A stretch of DNA of 64,000 nucleotides from Myxococcaceae bacterium (GTDB lineage: Bacteria; Myxococcota; Myxococcia; Myxococcales; Myxococcaceae). The first letter of the stretch is position 1, and each line of letters opens with the position of its first letter. The position numbers were made by a program, and so were the translations under genes. Below, in pieces: positions 18,499 through 27,042 of this stretch. The notes below the pieces were generated by a model. The model did not search any database. It was not told the DNA's origin and was given only the letters and a program-made list of their open reading frames with translations. Location of the stretch: positions 21,074-85,073 of the forward strand of contig SECN01000001.1 in the NCBI GenBank assembly GCA_004173515.1, written 5' to 3'.

Positions 18499-20961
18499 AT
18501 GCGTCACGTCGAACGGGAGATGTTCGCACGTGCCTTCGTCGGCGGGCTCGTCCGCCACCGCCACGTCGTCCTCGGTGTCGCGGCGCTGCTCACCGCGGTG
18601 GGCGCGGCCTTGACCGTCTCCCTCTACGGAGACCTGCGCAGTGAGGTGGAGGAGCTGCTGCCCTCCACGGCCCCCAGCGTGGTGTCCGCTCGGGTCCTCG
18701 GTCCCCGGCTGTATGACGTGAACCACCTGTCGGTCGTGCTGGAAGGCGACGACCCGGCCGCGCTCAGACGCTTCGCGGATGCCTTCGCCGCCCGGGTGCG
18801 CGCGCTGCCCCCTTCCCAGGTGCGGGAGGTGGAGTACCGCAGCGACGCGGAGCTCGATTACGTGCGCCGCTTCGGCCTCTTCTACCTGTCCGTCCCCGAA
18901 CTCCAGACGCTGCTCCAGCGCGTGCGCGCCCGGCTCCAATGGGAGGCACGCCACGCGAACCCCTTCGTCGTGGACCTGGTGGGGGACGACACGCCCCCGT
19001 CCCTGGACCTGCCCGGCCTCGCGCCGTCGTCGGGTGGAGCGCTCGCGTCGGTGGAGCGCTTCAAGGATGGCTATTTCCAGAGTGCGGATGGCAAGCGACT
19101 GGTGTTGCTCATCCGGCCGCCGGAGGCCACCACCGGGTATGCCTTCAACCACGCGCTGCTGGAGCGCGTGAAGGCCGAAGCCCAGGCCCTGGCCGCGCGG
19201 TTCCCGGGAGCCCCCTCCCGCATCGGCTACGACGGCGAGGTCGCCACGATGTCCGAGGAGCAGGCTTCGCTCCGGCAGGACCTGGTCCTGTCCGGCGTGC
19301 TGGTGGTGTCGGGCGTGTCGCTGGTGCTGTGGCTGTACTTCCGGAGGTGGCGGGCCCTGCTGGCCATCGTCGGTTCGCTGGCCGTGGGGTGCGCCGTCAC
19401 GTTCGGTCTGGCGAAGGGGCTGATTGGCCACCTCAATGCCAACACCGCGTTCCTGGGCTCCATCGTGGTGGGCAATGGCATCAACGCCGCCATCATCTTC
19501 ATGGCCCGCTACCTGGAGGAGCGTCGGGCGGGCGTGTCCGTGGAGGACGCGCTTCCGCTCGCCTGGAGCCGGACGCTGGTGCCCACCTTCGTCGCGTCGT
19601 TCGCTGCGGGACTGGCCTATCTGGCGCTGTCGGTGACGCGCTTCCGGGGCTTCAACCAGTTCGGCGTCATCGGGGGGCTGGGCATGGCGCTCTGCTGGGT
19701 GTCTGCCTATGTCGTGCTGCCGCCGCTGCTCGCGACGCTCGAAGGACGGCGCCCCATGGACTTCTCCCAGGTCCACGGCGCGGCGCGGCTGACGGCGGTC
19801 CTGGCCCGTGGGGTGGAGCACCGCCGACGCCTCATCCAGGCCCTCGCGCTGGCCCTGCTGGTGGCGTCGGGTGTGGCCATCGCGACGTACCGGGGCGAGC
19901 TGGTGGAGTCCGACTTCAACAAGCTCCGGGCCCGCGACAGCCAGAAGAACGGCTCCATCTACTGGGGACAGCAGGTGGACGCGGTCTTCCAGACGTACCT
20001 CACGCCCATCGCCATCGTCGCGGACACCCCGGCGGACCTCCAACGTGTCGTCACGGCGCTGGATGCGAGGCAACGGGGGCTCGGGGCCGAGGCGCCCCTG
20101 CGTGAGGTGCGCACCGCGAACACGCTGTTGCCGGATGCTCCGGAGACGAAGCTGCCGCTGCTGCGCGAGCTGCGCCAGTTGCTGCCCGACTCCCGGGTGG
20201 CGAGCCTGCCCCCGGACGCCCGCGAGGAAGTGACGCGCTACCTTCCGCCCGTGGACGCGCGTCCGCCCCGCTGGGAGGACCTGCCGCCCACGCTGCGCCA
20301 GCCGCTCACCGAAAGGGACGGCACGGTGGGGCGCATCGCGTTCGCCTATCCCAGGCACGTGGGCGCCATCGACGCGAAGTATGGTCGTGAGCTCACGGAC
20401 GTCATCCGGGGGGCCATCCAGGACGCGGGTGGGCATGCGCTGGTGACGGGCCGTCCGCTGCTCATCACGGACATCACGGAGGCCATCCTGCATGACGGTC
20501 CCCGGGCCACGCTGCTCGCGTTCGCCGTGGTGACGCTGCTGGTGTTCGCGGTGGTTCGGAGTCCGAGGCCCGCGGCCATGGTGCTGAGCGGGTTGTTGAT
20601 GGGGGTGGTGTGGCTGGTGGGGCTGGGCGCGGCGCTGCGGCTGCGGTTGAACTTCCTCAACTTCGTGGTGCTGCCCATCACCTTCGGCATCGGCGTGGAC
20701 TACGCGGCGAACCTGGTGCTGCGCTATCGGCAGGAGGGGCCGGGGTCGTTCACGCGGGTGATGGATGACACGGGAGGCGCGGTGGCGCTGTGCTCGTCCA
20801 CGACCATCATCGGCTATGCGTCGCTCATCTTCTCCAACAACCAGGCGCTCGCGGGCTTCGGCCTGCTGGCGTCATTGGGCGAGGTGGCCTGTCTGTCCGC
20901 CGCGCTGCTGGCGCTGCCTGCGTTCTTTTTCGCGCCGTCCATGCAATCGCGCGGTCGCTGA
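18499..20961 (+). CDS. RND/MMPL-family exporter
   Basis: An 820-residue inner-membrane protein with the duplicated RND layout: one N-terminal helix (HVVLGVAALLTAVGAALTVSLYG), a large periplasmic loop, five to six helices (LSGVLVVSGVSLVLWLYF, ...), then a second copy (RRLIQALALALLVASGVAIATY, loop, TLLAFAVVTLLVFAV...). The GxxxDYA-type motif appears as FGIGVDYAANLVLRYR. It resembles the two-repeat MMPL/HpnN-like transporters that move lipids or hopanoids rather than the tripartite drug pumps. ATG 18499 follows a GGAG at a usable distance. The serine hydrolase gene starts 15 bp after its stop, so the two likely form an operon. Confidence 0.85.
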   Translation: MRHVEREMFARAFVGGLVRHRHVVLGVAALLTAVGAALTVSLYGDLRSEVEELLPSTAPSVVSARVLGPRLYDVNHLSVVLEGDDPAALRRFADAFAARVRALPPSQVREVEYRSDAELDYVRRFGLFYLSVPELQTLLQRVRARLQWEARHANPFVVDLVGDDTPPSLDLPGLAPSSGGALASVERFKDGYFQSADGKRLVLLIRPPEATTGYAFNHALLERVKAEAQALAARFPGAPSRIGYDGEVATMSEEQASLRQDLVLSGVLVVSGVSLVLWLYFRRWRALLAIVGSLAVGCAVTFGLAKGLIGHLNANTAFLGSIVVGNGINAAIIFMARYLEERRAGVSVEDALPLAWSRTLVPTFVASFAAGLAYLALSVTRFRGFNQFGVIGGLGMALCWVSAYVVLPPLLATLEGRRPMDFSQVHGAARLTAVLARGVEHRRRLIQALALALLVASGVAIATYRGELVESDFNKLRARDSQKNGSIYWGQQVDAVFQTYLTPIAIVADTPADLQRVVTALDARQRGLGAEAPLREVRTANTLLPDAPETKLPLLRELRQLLPDSRVASLPPDAREEVTRYLPPVDARPPRWEDLPPTLRQPLTERDGTVGRIAFAYPRHVGAIDAKYGRELTDVIRGAIQDAGGHALVTGRPLLITDITEAILHDGPRATLLAFAVVTLLVFAVVRSPRPAAMVLSGLLMGVVWLVGLGAALRLRLNFLNFVVLPITFGIGVDYAANLVLRYRQEGPGSFTRVMDDTGGAVALCSSTTIIGYASLIFSNNQALAGFGLLASLGEVACLSAALLALPAFFFAPSMQSRGR

Positions 20962-20976
20962 GGCGTGTGGAGGCTC

Positions 20977-22476
20977 ATGAGTCGAGACCCCATGAACTGG
21001 AACTCCGTGCGCCTGCTGAGCGTCCTCGCCGCCGTCCTTCTGTTCGTGCCCGTCGCGGGTGCCGCGTCGCGGCAACAGGAGCTGGACCGGCTGGTCACCC
21101 AGTACCATCAACTGCGCCAGTTCAACGGCGCGGTGCTCGTGGCCAACGAGAAGGGGATTGTCTTCAAGAAGGGCTACGGCTTCGCCAACTTCGAATGGCA
21201 GGTGCCGAACACGCCGGACACGAAGTTCCGCCTGGCTTCCGTGTCGAAGCAGTTCACCGCGATGGTCGTCTTGCAACTCGTGGCGGAGGGCAAGCTCCAC
21301 CTGGACGACCCGCTCGTGAAGCTGCTGCCGGACTACCGCCAGGACACGGGCGCGCGCGTCACCCTCACGCACCTGCTGAACCACACCTCGGGCATCCCCA
21401 GCTACACGTCCGCGCCCGGCTTCTTCGAGAAGGTGTCGCGCAATCCCTACAAGGTCGCGGACTTCGTGAAGCAGTTCGCCAGCGGCGACCTGGAGTTCGA
21501 GCCCGGCTCGAAGTTCGCCTACAACAACTCCGGCTACTTCCTGCTCGGCGCCATCATCGAGCGCACCACCGGCAAGACGTATGCGCAGGCGGTCCAGGAG
21601 CGCATCTTCGACAAGCTGGGGATGAAGAGCTCCGGCTACGACGTGTACGCCACGGTGCTCCCCAAGCGTGCGAGCGGCTACGAACTCAAGCCGGAGGGCT
21701 ACATCAACGCGCCCTACCTGGACATGTCCATCCCGTACGCGGCCGGCTCGCTGTACTCCACGGTGGAGGACCTCTACCTCTGGGACCGCGCGCTCTACAC
21801 GGACACGCTGCTGCCCGCCGCGCTCAAGGAGAAGATGTTCACGCCGGGCCTGGAGAAGTACGGCTTCGGGTGGACCATCGAACCGATGAAGCTCCAGGAC
21901 GACAAGACGGAGCTGGGCATGGTGACGCACAGCGGCGGCATCAACGGGTTCAGCACCCGCATCTACCGCGCGCCCGCGAGCCGGGAGGTCGTCATCCTCC
22001 TGGACAACACGTCGCGTGGCGACAAGCTCAAGGAGCTCTCCAGCGGGTTGTTCAGCGCCCTGCATGGCATCGCGCCCCGGGCGCCCCGGCCCGGCATCCA
22101 GGAGACCTTGAGCGCGACGCTCGACAAGGCGCCCGTGGCGGAGGTCATCGCCCGGTACCGCGAGCTGAAGGCGAAGAAGCCGGACGCGTATGACTTCTCC
22201 GCCGGGCAGCTCAACAGCCTGGGCTATCAGTACCTCGGCGCGGGGCGGGCTCCGGACGCCATCGAGCTCTTCAAGCTGAACGTGGAGATGTTCCCGAAGG
22301 ACGCGAACCTCTACGACAGCCTGGGGGAGGCGTACTTGGCGCAGGGGGACAAGGAGCGGGCCCGGGTGAACTACAGCAAGGCGTTGGAACTGGAGCCGGG
22401 CATGCCGAGCGCGGAGGCGGCGCTCAAGGCGATGGGGGCTCCGGGGAGTCCGCCCGCGTCGAAGGTTTCGCAGTAG
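20977..22476 (+). CDS. Beta-lactamase-family serine hydrolase with C-terminal TPRs
   Basis: A 499-residue exported protein (signal cleaved near VAGAAS). The class C beta-lactamase/S12 domain shows SxxK in SVSKQFT (nucleophile), the Tyr motif YNNSGYF and the third motif HSGGINGF, so the active site looks intact. The last 110 residues hold about two tetratricopeptide repeats (LNSLGYQYLGAGRAPDAIELF, LYDSLGEAYLAQGDKERARVNY). Family members are esterases, D-aminopeptidases or carboxypeptidases more often than true beta-lactamases. The start at ATG 20977 is 3 bases after GGAGG; GTG 20965 and ATG 20992 are alternatives. It probably shares a transcript with the RND exporter. Confidence 0.85.
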   Translation: MSRDPMNWNSVRLLSVLAAVLLFVPVAGAASRQQELDRLVTQYHQLRQFNGAVLVANEKGIVFKKGYGFANFEWQVPNTPDTKFRLASVSKQFTAMVVLQLVAEGKLHLDDPLVKLLPDYRQDTGARVTLTHLLNHTSGIPSYTSAPGFFEKVSRNPYKVADFVKQFASGDLEFEPGSKFAYNNSGYFLLGAIIERTTGKTYAQAVQERIFDKLGMKSSGYDVYATVLPKRASGYELKPEGYINAPYLDMSIPYAAGSLYSTVEDLYLWDRALYTDTLLPAALKEKMFTPGLEKYGFGWTIEPMKLQDDKTELGMVTHSGGINGFSTRIYRAPASREVVILLDNTSRGDKLKELSSGLFSALHGIAPRAPRPGIQETLSATLDKAPVAEVIARYRELKAKKPDAYDFSAGQLNSLGYQYLGAGRAPDAIELFKLNVEMFPKDANLYDSLGEAYLAQGDKERARVNYSKALELEPGMPSAEAALKAMGAPGSPPASKVSQ

Positions 22477-22487
22477 GACGTCCACGG

Positions 22488-22501
22488 CCTCCTCTAGGAG
22501 G
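22488..22501 (+). terminator. Small hairpin between serine hydrolase and GST genes
   Basis: CCTCC-TCTA-GGAGG forms a 5-bp stem 11 bp after the hydrolase stop. A 10-bp palindrome (GGACCGGTCC, 22512-22521) follows. The stem is short and without a T-run, so this is only a possible terminator. Confidence 0.25.
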
Positions 22502-22571
22502 AAACGAATGCGGACCGGTCCCGTGGCGTTCTGCTAGGGACCGTCCCGCGGTACTTCCTGGAGGTGTCTGG

Positions 22572-23144
22572 ATGAAGCTCTATTTCAATCCGAAGAGTCG
22601 TGCGGTGATCGCCAAGTGGATGCTCGATGAGTGCGGCGCCGAGTACGAGGTCGTCCCCATCAGCTTCGAGAAGGGCGAGCACAAGGCGCCCGAGTTCCTG
22701 AAGATCAACCCGGCCGGCAAGCTGCCCGCGCTGGTGGACGGAGATACCCGCGTGTTCGAGGGCGCGGCCATCTGTATGTACCTGGCCGAGAAGTACCCCC
22801 AGGCGAACCTCGCGCCGAAGGTGGGCTCGCCGGAGCGCGGCCGGTTCCTGTCCCTGATGGTGTACTCGACGTCGCAGTTGGAGCCCTCCATGGGCGACTT
22901 CCTGCTGAAGGCCCCGACGGCGCCCACGCGCGGTTGGACGGACTTCGAGGGTGCCCTGAACGCGGTGGAGCGCGAGCTGGGCGACGGGCCCTACCTGTTC
23001 GGAGACTGGTTCACCGCGGCCGACGTGATGATCGGCTCGATGTTCATGTGGCAGCGCATGTTCGGCTCCAAGTCGGGCCGTCCCAAGATTGACGCCTACG
23101 TGGACCGGCTCGCCGCCCGCCCCAAGGGCATGAAGATGGGCTGA
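22572..23144 (+). CDS. Glutathione S-transferase family protein
   Basis: A 190-residue cytoplasmic protein. The thioredoxin-like N-terminal domain shows the glutathione-site block INPAGKLPALVDG with the cis-Pro and VFEGAAICMYLAEKYP; the C-terminal helical domain includes YLFGDWFTAADVMIGSM with the conserved N-capping motif and Asp. The family conjugates or transfers glutathione, or acts as peroxidase/isomerase. The start at 22572 has a strong GGAGG 7 bases upstream. It appears monocistronic. Confidence 0.9.
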   Translation: MKLYFNPKSRAVIAKWMLDECGAEYEVVPISFEKGEHKAPEFLKINPAGKLPALVDGDTRVFEGAAICMYLAEKYPQANLAPKVGSPERGRFLSLMVYSTSQLEPSMGDFLLKAPTAPTRGWTDFEGALNAVERELGDGPYLFGDWFTAADVMIGSMFMWQRMFGSKSGRPKIDAYVDRLAARPKGMKMG

Positions 23145-23233
23145 CCCCGGCAGGGGGTGAGGAGAAAAAAGGGGTCATTTCGTTGGGTGGGGGCAGGCGC
23201 GAAACCAGCGCCCCCATCCAAGGAGCAGCACCC

Positions 23234-25141
23234 ATGTCCCCACGCCTTCGTTCCGTCGTCCGGCTCACCGCCGTGGCCGCCGCGACCTTCAGCGTCGGCG
23301 CTTCCGCGCAGACCTATGCCTTTCCCGGCAGCAGCGCGGACCTCCCCGACGGCGGCCATTGGTGGATCTCCAGCGACCACGACGGCACGGAGAACCGGGA
23401 CCTCAAGGCCGCGCGCTTCGACACCACCACCAGCAGGTTCACCGGCGTGAAGCTCCCCTTCGCGGACTACGCCGTGAACCCCAAGAACTCCGACTGGGTC
23501 ATCTACGGACTGCCCGTCTCCGCCATCGCGGACGGCGAGGTCATCACCTGCTGGCGCAACGCCCCGGAAGGTCTCAAGCCCGCGGTCCACGGCGGCGACG
23601 ACGTGCCGCACCCCGGCCGCACCGCCAATCCGCCCATCATCCCGCGCTCCGGCAACCACCTGAACATCCGCACGTCCGACGGGAAGGTCATCCTCTACGC
23701 GCACCTGCAGCCGGGCACCATCCCGGAGGCGCTGTGCCCCTTCAATGACACCTACGTGGCGGACGCCGAGGACCGCGTGGGTGACCTTCCCCGCGAGGTG
23801 ATGGTCCCCACCGCGCAGCGGGCCTTCGTGAAGCGCGGGCAGTTCATCGGCCGCGTGGGCAGCTCCGGCGCTTCCTCGGGGCCGCACCTGCACGTGCACC
23901 TGAAGCCCATGCTGAGCGAGACGACGATGGGCGAATCCCTGCCGCTGACCTTCTCCCAGGCGTGGCAGAAGAACGGGGCGGTGACGTACGACTCGTCGCT
24001 CGACTTCGTTCCGCTGCGCTCCGAAGCCCTCAACCAGTTCCCCTCCGCCATCCACCCCGACCCCCTGCTGCGCCGGGGCTCCATCACCGGTGACCCGGCG
24101 ATGGAGGTGGCGATGACGTCCTCGGGCGACACGGTGGTGACCGCCACGCGCGACGTCTCCGGGCGGCTGGCGATGGGCTCCTGGCGGCTCGCGGGGGATG
24201 GCACCTTCACGAAGCTCCACGGCGCCACCACCACGGACGCGTCCACCTACGTGTCCATCGCGAACCCCGGCCTGGGCCGCGACGTGGTGACGGCCGCGCG
24301 GGACGCAGACGGCAAGCTCAAGCTCATCGCGTGGCGCGTGTCGTCCGGCGGCAGCTTCACCCGGCAGGCGGAGGGGGGCGGGGACGTGGTCTCCAGCCAG
24401 ATGGCGCTCGCGTCCATGCCGGGCGGGAGCCTGGGTGTGGTGAGCGCCGTGCGCGATTCGGCGGGCCGCTTGAAGGTCAGCACCTGGGAGACCTCCTCCA
24501 CCCTGGACACCTTCACCCGACGGGGCAACGGCTTCGGTGAGGATGCCACGCACGTCTCGCTCGCGGCCGTCGCCAATGGCCGCGTCGTGGGGGACGTGGG
24601 CAGCAGCTTCAAGGGCGTCGTCACGGCGGTGCGCACCCCGGCCGGCAAGCTGAGCGTCACGGCCTGGGAGATCGGCTCCACGGGCCTGGTCTACAAGCGC
24701 GGCACCTACCTGGCCGGCGACGTGGCGGACGTGGCCATCAGCAGCATGTCCATCACCAACGTGCGGGACCTGGTGGTGGTCAGCGCCCGGCTGCCCACGG
24801 GCGTGCTGCGCAACATCTCCTTCGACATCACCACTTCGGGACAGCTCCTGCGCCGCGACGACGAGGACGCGGCCGGCGTCCTGGACGTGCAGGCGGCGCG
24901 GGTGGTGGGGCAGCACCTGGTGACGTCGGTGCGCGACTCGGCCGGCAACCTGCGCGTGTTCACCTGGGACGTGGACGCGAACAGCCAGGTGCACCGCACC
25001 GGCCAGGAGCTGGCGGGCGACATCCTGGACGGCATGGCGCTCACCTCCACCTATGTGGGCGCCCGCTTCGTCATCTCCGCCGTGCGCCTGGCCTCCGGCG
25101 GCGACGTGCGGCTCATCGCCTGGGACGCGAACCTTCCGTAG
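23234..25141 (+). CDS. M23-family peptidase-like secreted protein
   Basis: A 635-residue secreted protein with a signal cleaved at GASAQ. Residues about 100-270 form a LytM/M23-like domain: SGNHLNIRTSDGKVILYAHLQPGTIP and later SGPHLHVHLKP, carrying the HxH zinc-ligand motif. The first His/Asp ligands of M23 (usually HxxxD) are not obvious, so catalysis is uncertain. From residue 280 to the end runs a series of about 40-residue beta repeats (VVTATRDVSGRLAMGSWRLAG; VVTAARDADGKLKLIAWRVSS and so on), probably a propeller-like or solenoid binding region. The start follows GGAG by 8 bases. It may act on cell walls of self or prey. Confidence 0.75.
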   Translation: MSPRLRSVVRLTAVAAATFSVGASAQTYAFPGSSADLPDGGHWWISSDHDGTENRDLKAARFDTTTSRFTGVKLPFADYAVNPKNSDWVIYGLPVSAIADGEVITCWRNAPEGLKPAVHGGDDVPHPGRTANPPIIPRSGNHLNIRTSDGKVILYAHLQPGTIPEALCPFNDTYVADAEDRVGDLPREVMVPTAQRAFVKRGQFIGRVGSSGASSGPHLHVHLKPMLSETTMGESLPLTFSQAWQKNGAVTYDSSLDFVPLRSEALNQFPSAIHPDPLLRRGSITGDPAMEVAMTSSGDTVVTATRDVSGRLAMGSWRLAGDGTFTKLHGATTTDASTYVSIANPGLGRDVVTAARDADGKLKLIAWRVSSGGSFTRQAEGGGDVVSSQMALASMPGGSLGVVSAVRDSAGRLKVSTWETSSTLDTFTRRGNGFGEDATHVSLAAVANGRVVGDVGSSFKGVVTAVRTPAGKLSVTAWEIGSTGLVYKRGTYLAGDVADVAISSMSITNVRDLVVVSARLPTGVLRNISFDITTSGQLLRRDDEDAAGVLDVQAARVVGQHLVTSVRDSAGNLRVFTWDVDANSQVHRTGQELAGDILDGMALTSTYVGARFVISAVRLASGGDVRLIAWDANLP

Positions 25142-25255
25142 GGGGTGTCCGCCCCCGAGCACCGCCTCGGGGATTTGCCCGGTTTGCGCGACTCCACCTT
25201 GCCGCGTGGGAGGGATTCAACGACCATCGGCGCCCTTTCCCGGAGGGGATGCATC

Positions 25256-25801
25256 TTGGAGCTGCGACACGGCCACTCCGCGGGGGCCTCGCCGGACGCC
25301 GGGCTGGACACGCTGCGGCGCGACCTGGAGAGGGCCCTCGCCCGCGTCTGCCCTCCGTCCCTCGCGGACCGGCGGGACGACCTGCTGCAGGTGGCGATGA
25401 TGCGGGTGGTGGAGCTGCGCAAGCGGGACCCGGAACACGCGGCCCTCACGCCCGCGTACCTGCACCGGGTGGCGTACACGGCGCTCATCGACGAGCTGCG
25501 CCGGGTGAACGCACGCAAGGAGGTGGCGCTGGAAGAAGTGGAGCAGGCGCCCGTGCAGCCCGTGGCGCCAGGAGACCCTGAGCGTTCGGCCGGCGCCGCG
25601 CAGATTGCCCGGGCCGTGCGCGACTGCCTCCAGGGCCTGGTGCAGGACCGCCGCCTCGCCGTGACGCTGCACCTTCAGGGGCACACCATCCCGGAGGCCG
25701 CGGAGCTGCTGGGCTGGGAGAGCAAGCGCACCGAGAACCTCATCTACCGCGGACTCAGCGCCCTGCGCGCCTGTCTCTCCATGAAGGGAATCGCGCCGTG
25801 A
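25256..25801 (+). CDS. ECF-type RNA polymerase sigma factor (CHAT operon)
   Basis: A 181-residue protein. TTG 25256 is chosen as start because a strong GGAGG lies 9 bases upstream and the sequence before it is not protein-like. The sigma-2 region is DDLLQVAMMRVVELRKRD...YLHRVAYTALIDELRRVNARKE; the sigma-4 helix-turn-helix is LVQDRRLAVTLHLQGHTIPEAAELLGWESKRTENLIYRGLSALR. It should direct polymerase to a small regulon, probably including its own operon. The stop overlaps the next gene as GTGA, and that gene encodes a single-pass membrane protein suited to be its anti-sigma factor. No ECF consensus promoter could be identified with confidence upstream. Confidence 0.85.
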   Translation: MELRHGHSAGASPDAGLDTLRRDLERALARVCPPSLADRRDDLLQVAMMRVVELRKRDPEHAALTPAYLHRVAYTALIDELRRVNARKEVALEEVEQAPVQPVAPGDPERSAGAAQIARAVRDCLQGLVQDRRLAVTLHLQGHTIPEAAELLGWESKRTENLIYRGLSALRACLSMKGIAP

Positions 25802-26499
25802 GCGGACACCGCCCCGAGGATGACGCCATCGACGACGCGGGGGTGGAGCGCCTGCGGACGGCCCTGCGCGAAGAGGACGCGGTGTCAGGGGCGCCGGTGG
25901 ACGCGGACCTCGTCTGGCGGGCCGTGATGAAGGAGCTGCCGGCGGAGGAGCGCCGGGCGGTCATCGAGCGCGTCGCGGCGGATCCCGCATGGGCCCAGGC
26001 CTGGCGTCTGGCGGTGGAGCTGTCCCGTGCTGCGGCGAAGGTGGAGGCCCCGGCGAAGGTGCTGTCGCTGACGGACCGCAAGGCGAAGCGGTCCTGGCAG
26101 GGCCGTCCCGCATGGGTCGCGATGGCGGCGGTGTGGGTGGTGCTGGCGGGCGTGGTGGTGGTGCTGCGGCAGCAGCAGGGCAAGGACCCGGAGCGGATCC
26201 GCGGAGGCGAGGCCGAGGCCATCACCTCCTCGGTGCCGGAAGCCACCGCGCTTGCCCGCGACGGCTTCGTGTTGCGCTGGAGTGGCGTGCCCCAGGCCAC
26301 GCAGTGGAGCGTGCAGGTGTCGTCGGAGGACTTGAAGCTGTTCCACCGCGTGGAGCGGCTGGCGCAGCGGGAGTACACCGTGCCGGCCCCGGTGCTGGCG
26401 GAGCTGCCCTCGGGGGCGAGGGTGCTCTGGCAGGTCGAAGCGCGGTTGCCGGATGGAAGCGTCCGGCGAAGCAGCACGTTCGTGAACCGGTTGCAGTGA
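25798..26499 (+). CDS. Putative membrane anti-sigma factor
   Basis: A 233-residue protein starting at GTG 25798, overlapping the sigma-factor stop by 4 bp. Residues 1-100 are cytoplasmic and helical (VWRAVMKELPAEERRAVIERVAADPAWAQAW); a single membrane helix follows (WVAMAAVWVVLAGVVVVL, about 105-122); the rest is a periplasmic beta domain resembling FN3 (VLRWSGVPQATQWSVQV...RVLWQVEARLPDGSV). No zinc-binding HxxxCxxC anti-sigma motif is present, so the anti-sigma role is inferred from overlap with the ECF gene and topology. The periplasmic sensor could respond to the exported protein or the CHAT protease encoded downstream. Confidence 0.7.
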   Translation: MSGHRPEDDAIDDAGVERLRTALREEDAVSGAPVDADLVWRAVMKELPAEERRAVIERVAADPAWAQAWRLAVELSRAAAKVEAPAKVLSLTDRKAKRSWQGRPAWVAMAAVWVVLAGVVVVLRQQQGKDPERIRGGEAEAITSSVPEATALARDGFVLRWSGVPQATQWSVQVSSEDLKLFHRVERLAQREYTVPAPVLAELPSGARVLWQVEARLPDGSVRRSSTFVNRLQ

Positions 26500-26549
26500 G
26501 CGCGCGGCAGGGGCCGCGTCCAATCCAAGACAAGGCAGAGGGGGCTGTG

Positions 26550-27041
26550 ATGAAGACAATCAATGCGAAGGCTGGATGGGTGCGGGCGTTGGCGGTGGCG
26601 ACGCTCCTGTGGGGCGTCACGGCGGCGGCGCAGGCCGCGCCCCTGCCGACCACCGTGGTGACGACGGAGGTCCTGACCGGTTCGGCGAACGACATGGTGG
26701 AGGCCTCCATCGATGACGTGGGCGTGCCGAGCACGGGGCAGGCGGTGCCGGTGACCTTGCGCATCCTGGGCGAGGGGGACGTCGTGCTCGCGACCGTCAC
26801 GGGGACCGTGAGCACGGGGTCCCCCCTGCGGGTGAGGGCCCGGGCGCCCTCGGCGGCCGGTGTCCGCGCGCAGCTCATCCTGCATCCGAGCCGCGTGCGG
26901 ATGGCCGCCGGCGTCCTGACCCTCGAACGGGAGGCGCCGCGTGATCCACCTCGGAAGACCGTTTGCGTGGCGGCCAAGGACCCGAACACCACCATGCCGG
27001 AGCCCATCACGATGTACTGCTGGGTGGAAGTCGAGGAGTGA
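26550..27041 (+). CDS. Small exported protein of the CHAT operon
   Basis: A 163-residue protein starting at ATG 26550, with a signal peptide (ALAVATLLWGVTAAAQAA). The mature part is beta-rich (TTVVTTEVLTGSANDMVEASI, VPVTLRILGEGDVVLATVTG) and ends with two cysteines (KTVCVAAKDPN, TMYCWVEVEE) that may form a disulfide. I do not recognise the family. It lies 50 bp after the putative anti-sigma gene and only 1 bp before the TPR-CHAT gene, so it is part of the operon and a candidate substrate, ligand or inhibitor of that protease. Confidence 0.75.
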   Translation: MKTINAKAGWVRALAVATLLWGVTAAAQAAPLPTTVVTTEVLTGSANDMVEASIDDVGVPSTGQAVPVTLRILGEGDVVLATVTGTVSTGSPLRVRARAPSAAGVRAQLILHPSRVRMAAGVLTLEREAPRDPPRKTVCVAAKDPNTTMPEPITMYCWVEVEE

Positions 27042-27042
27042 C

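Noticed and set aside
20872..22485. A 537-codon frame antisense to the serine hydrolase
   Set aside because: The plus strand encodes SxxK, YxN and HxG motifs and TPRs; the antisense frame has none.
23142..23180. TGACCCC...GGGGTCA after the glutathione S-transferase gene as a terminator
   Set aside because: The 7-bp arms are separated by 25 bases and the alternative short stem is only 5 bp; too weak to call.
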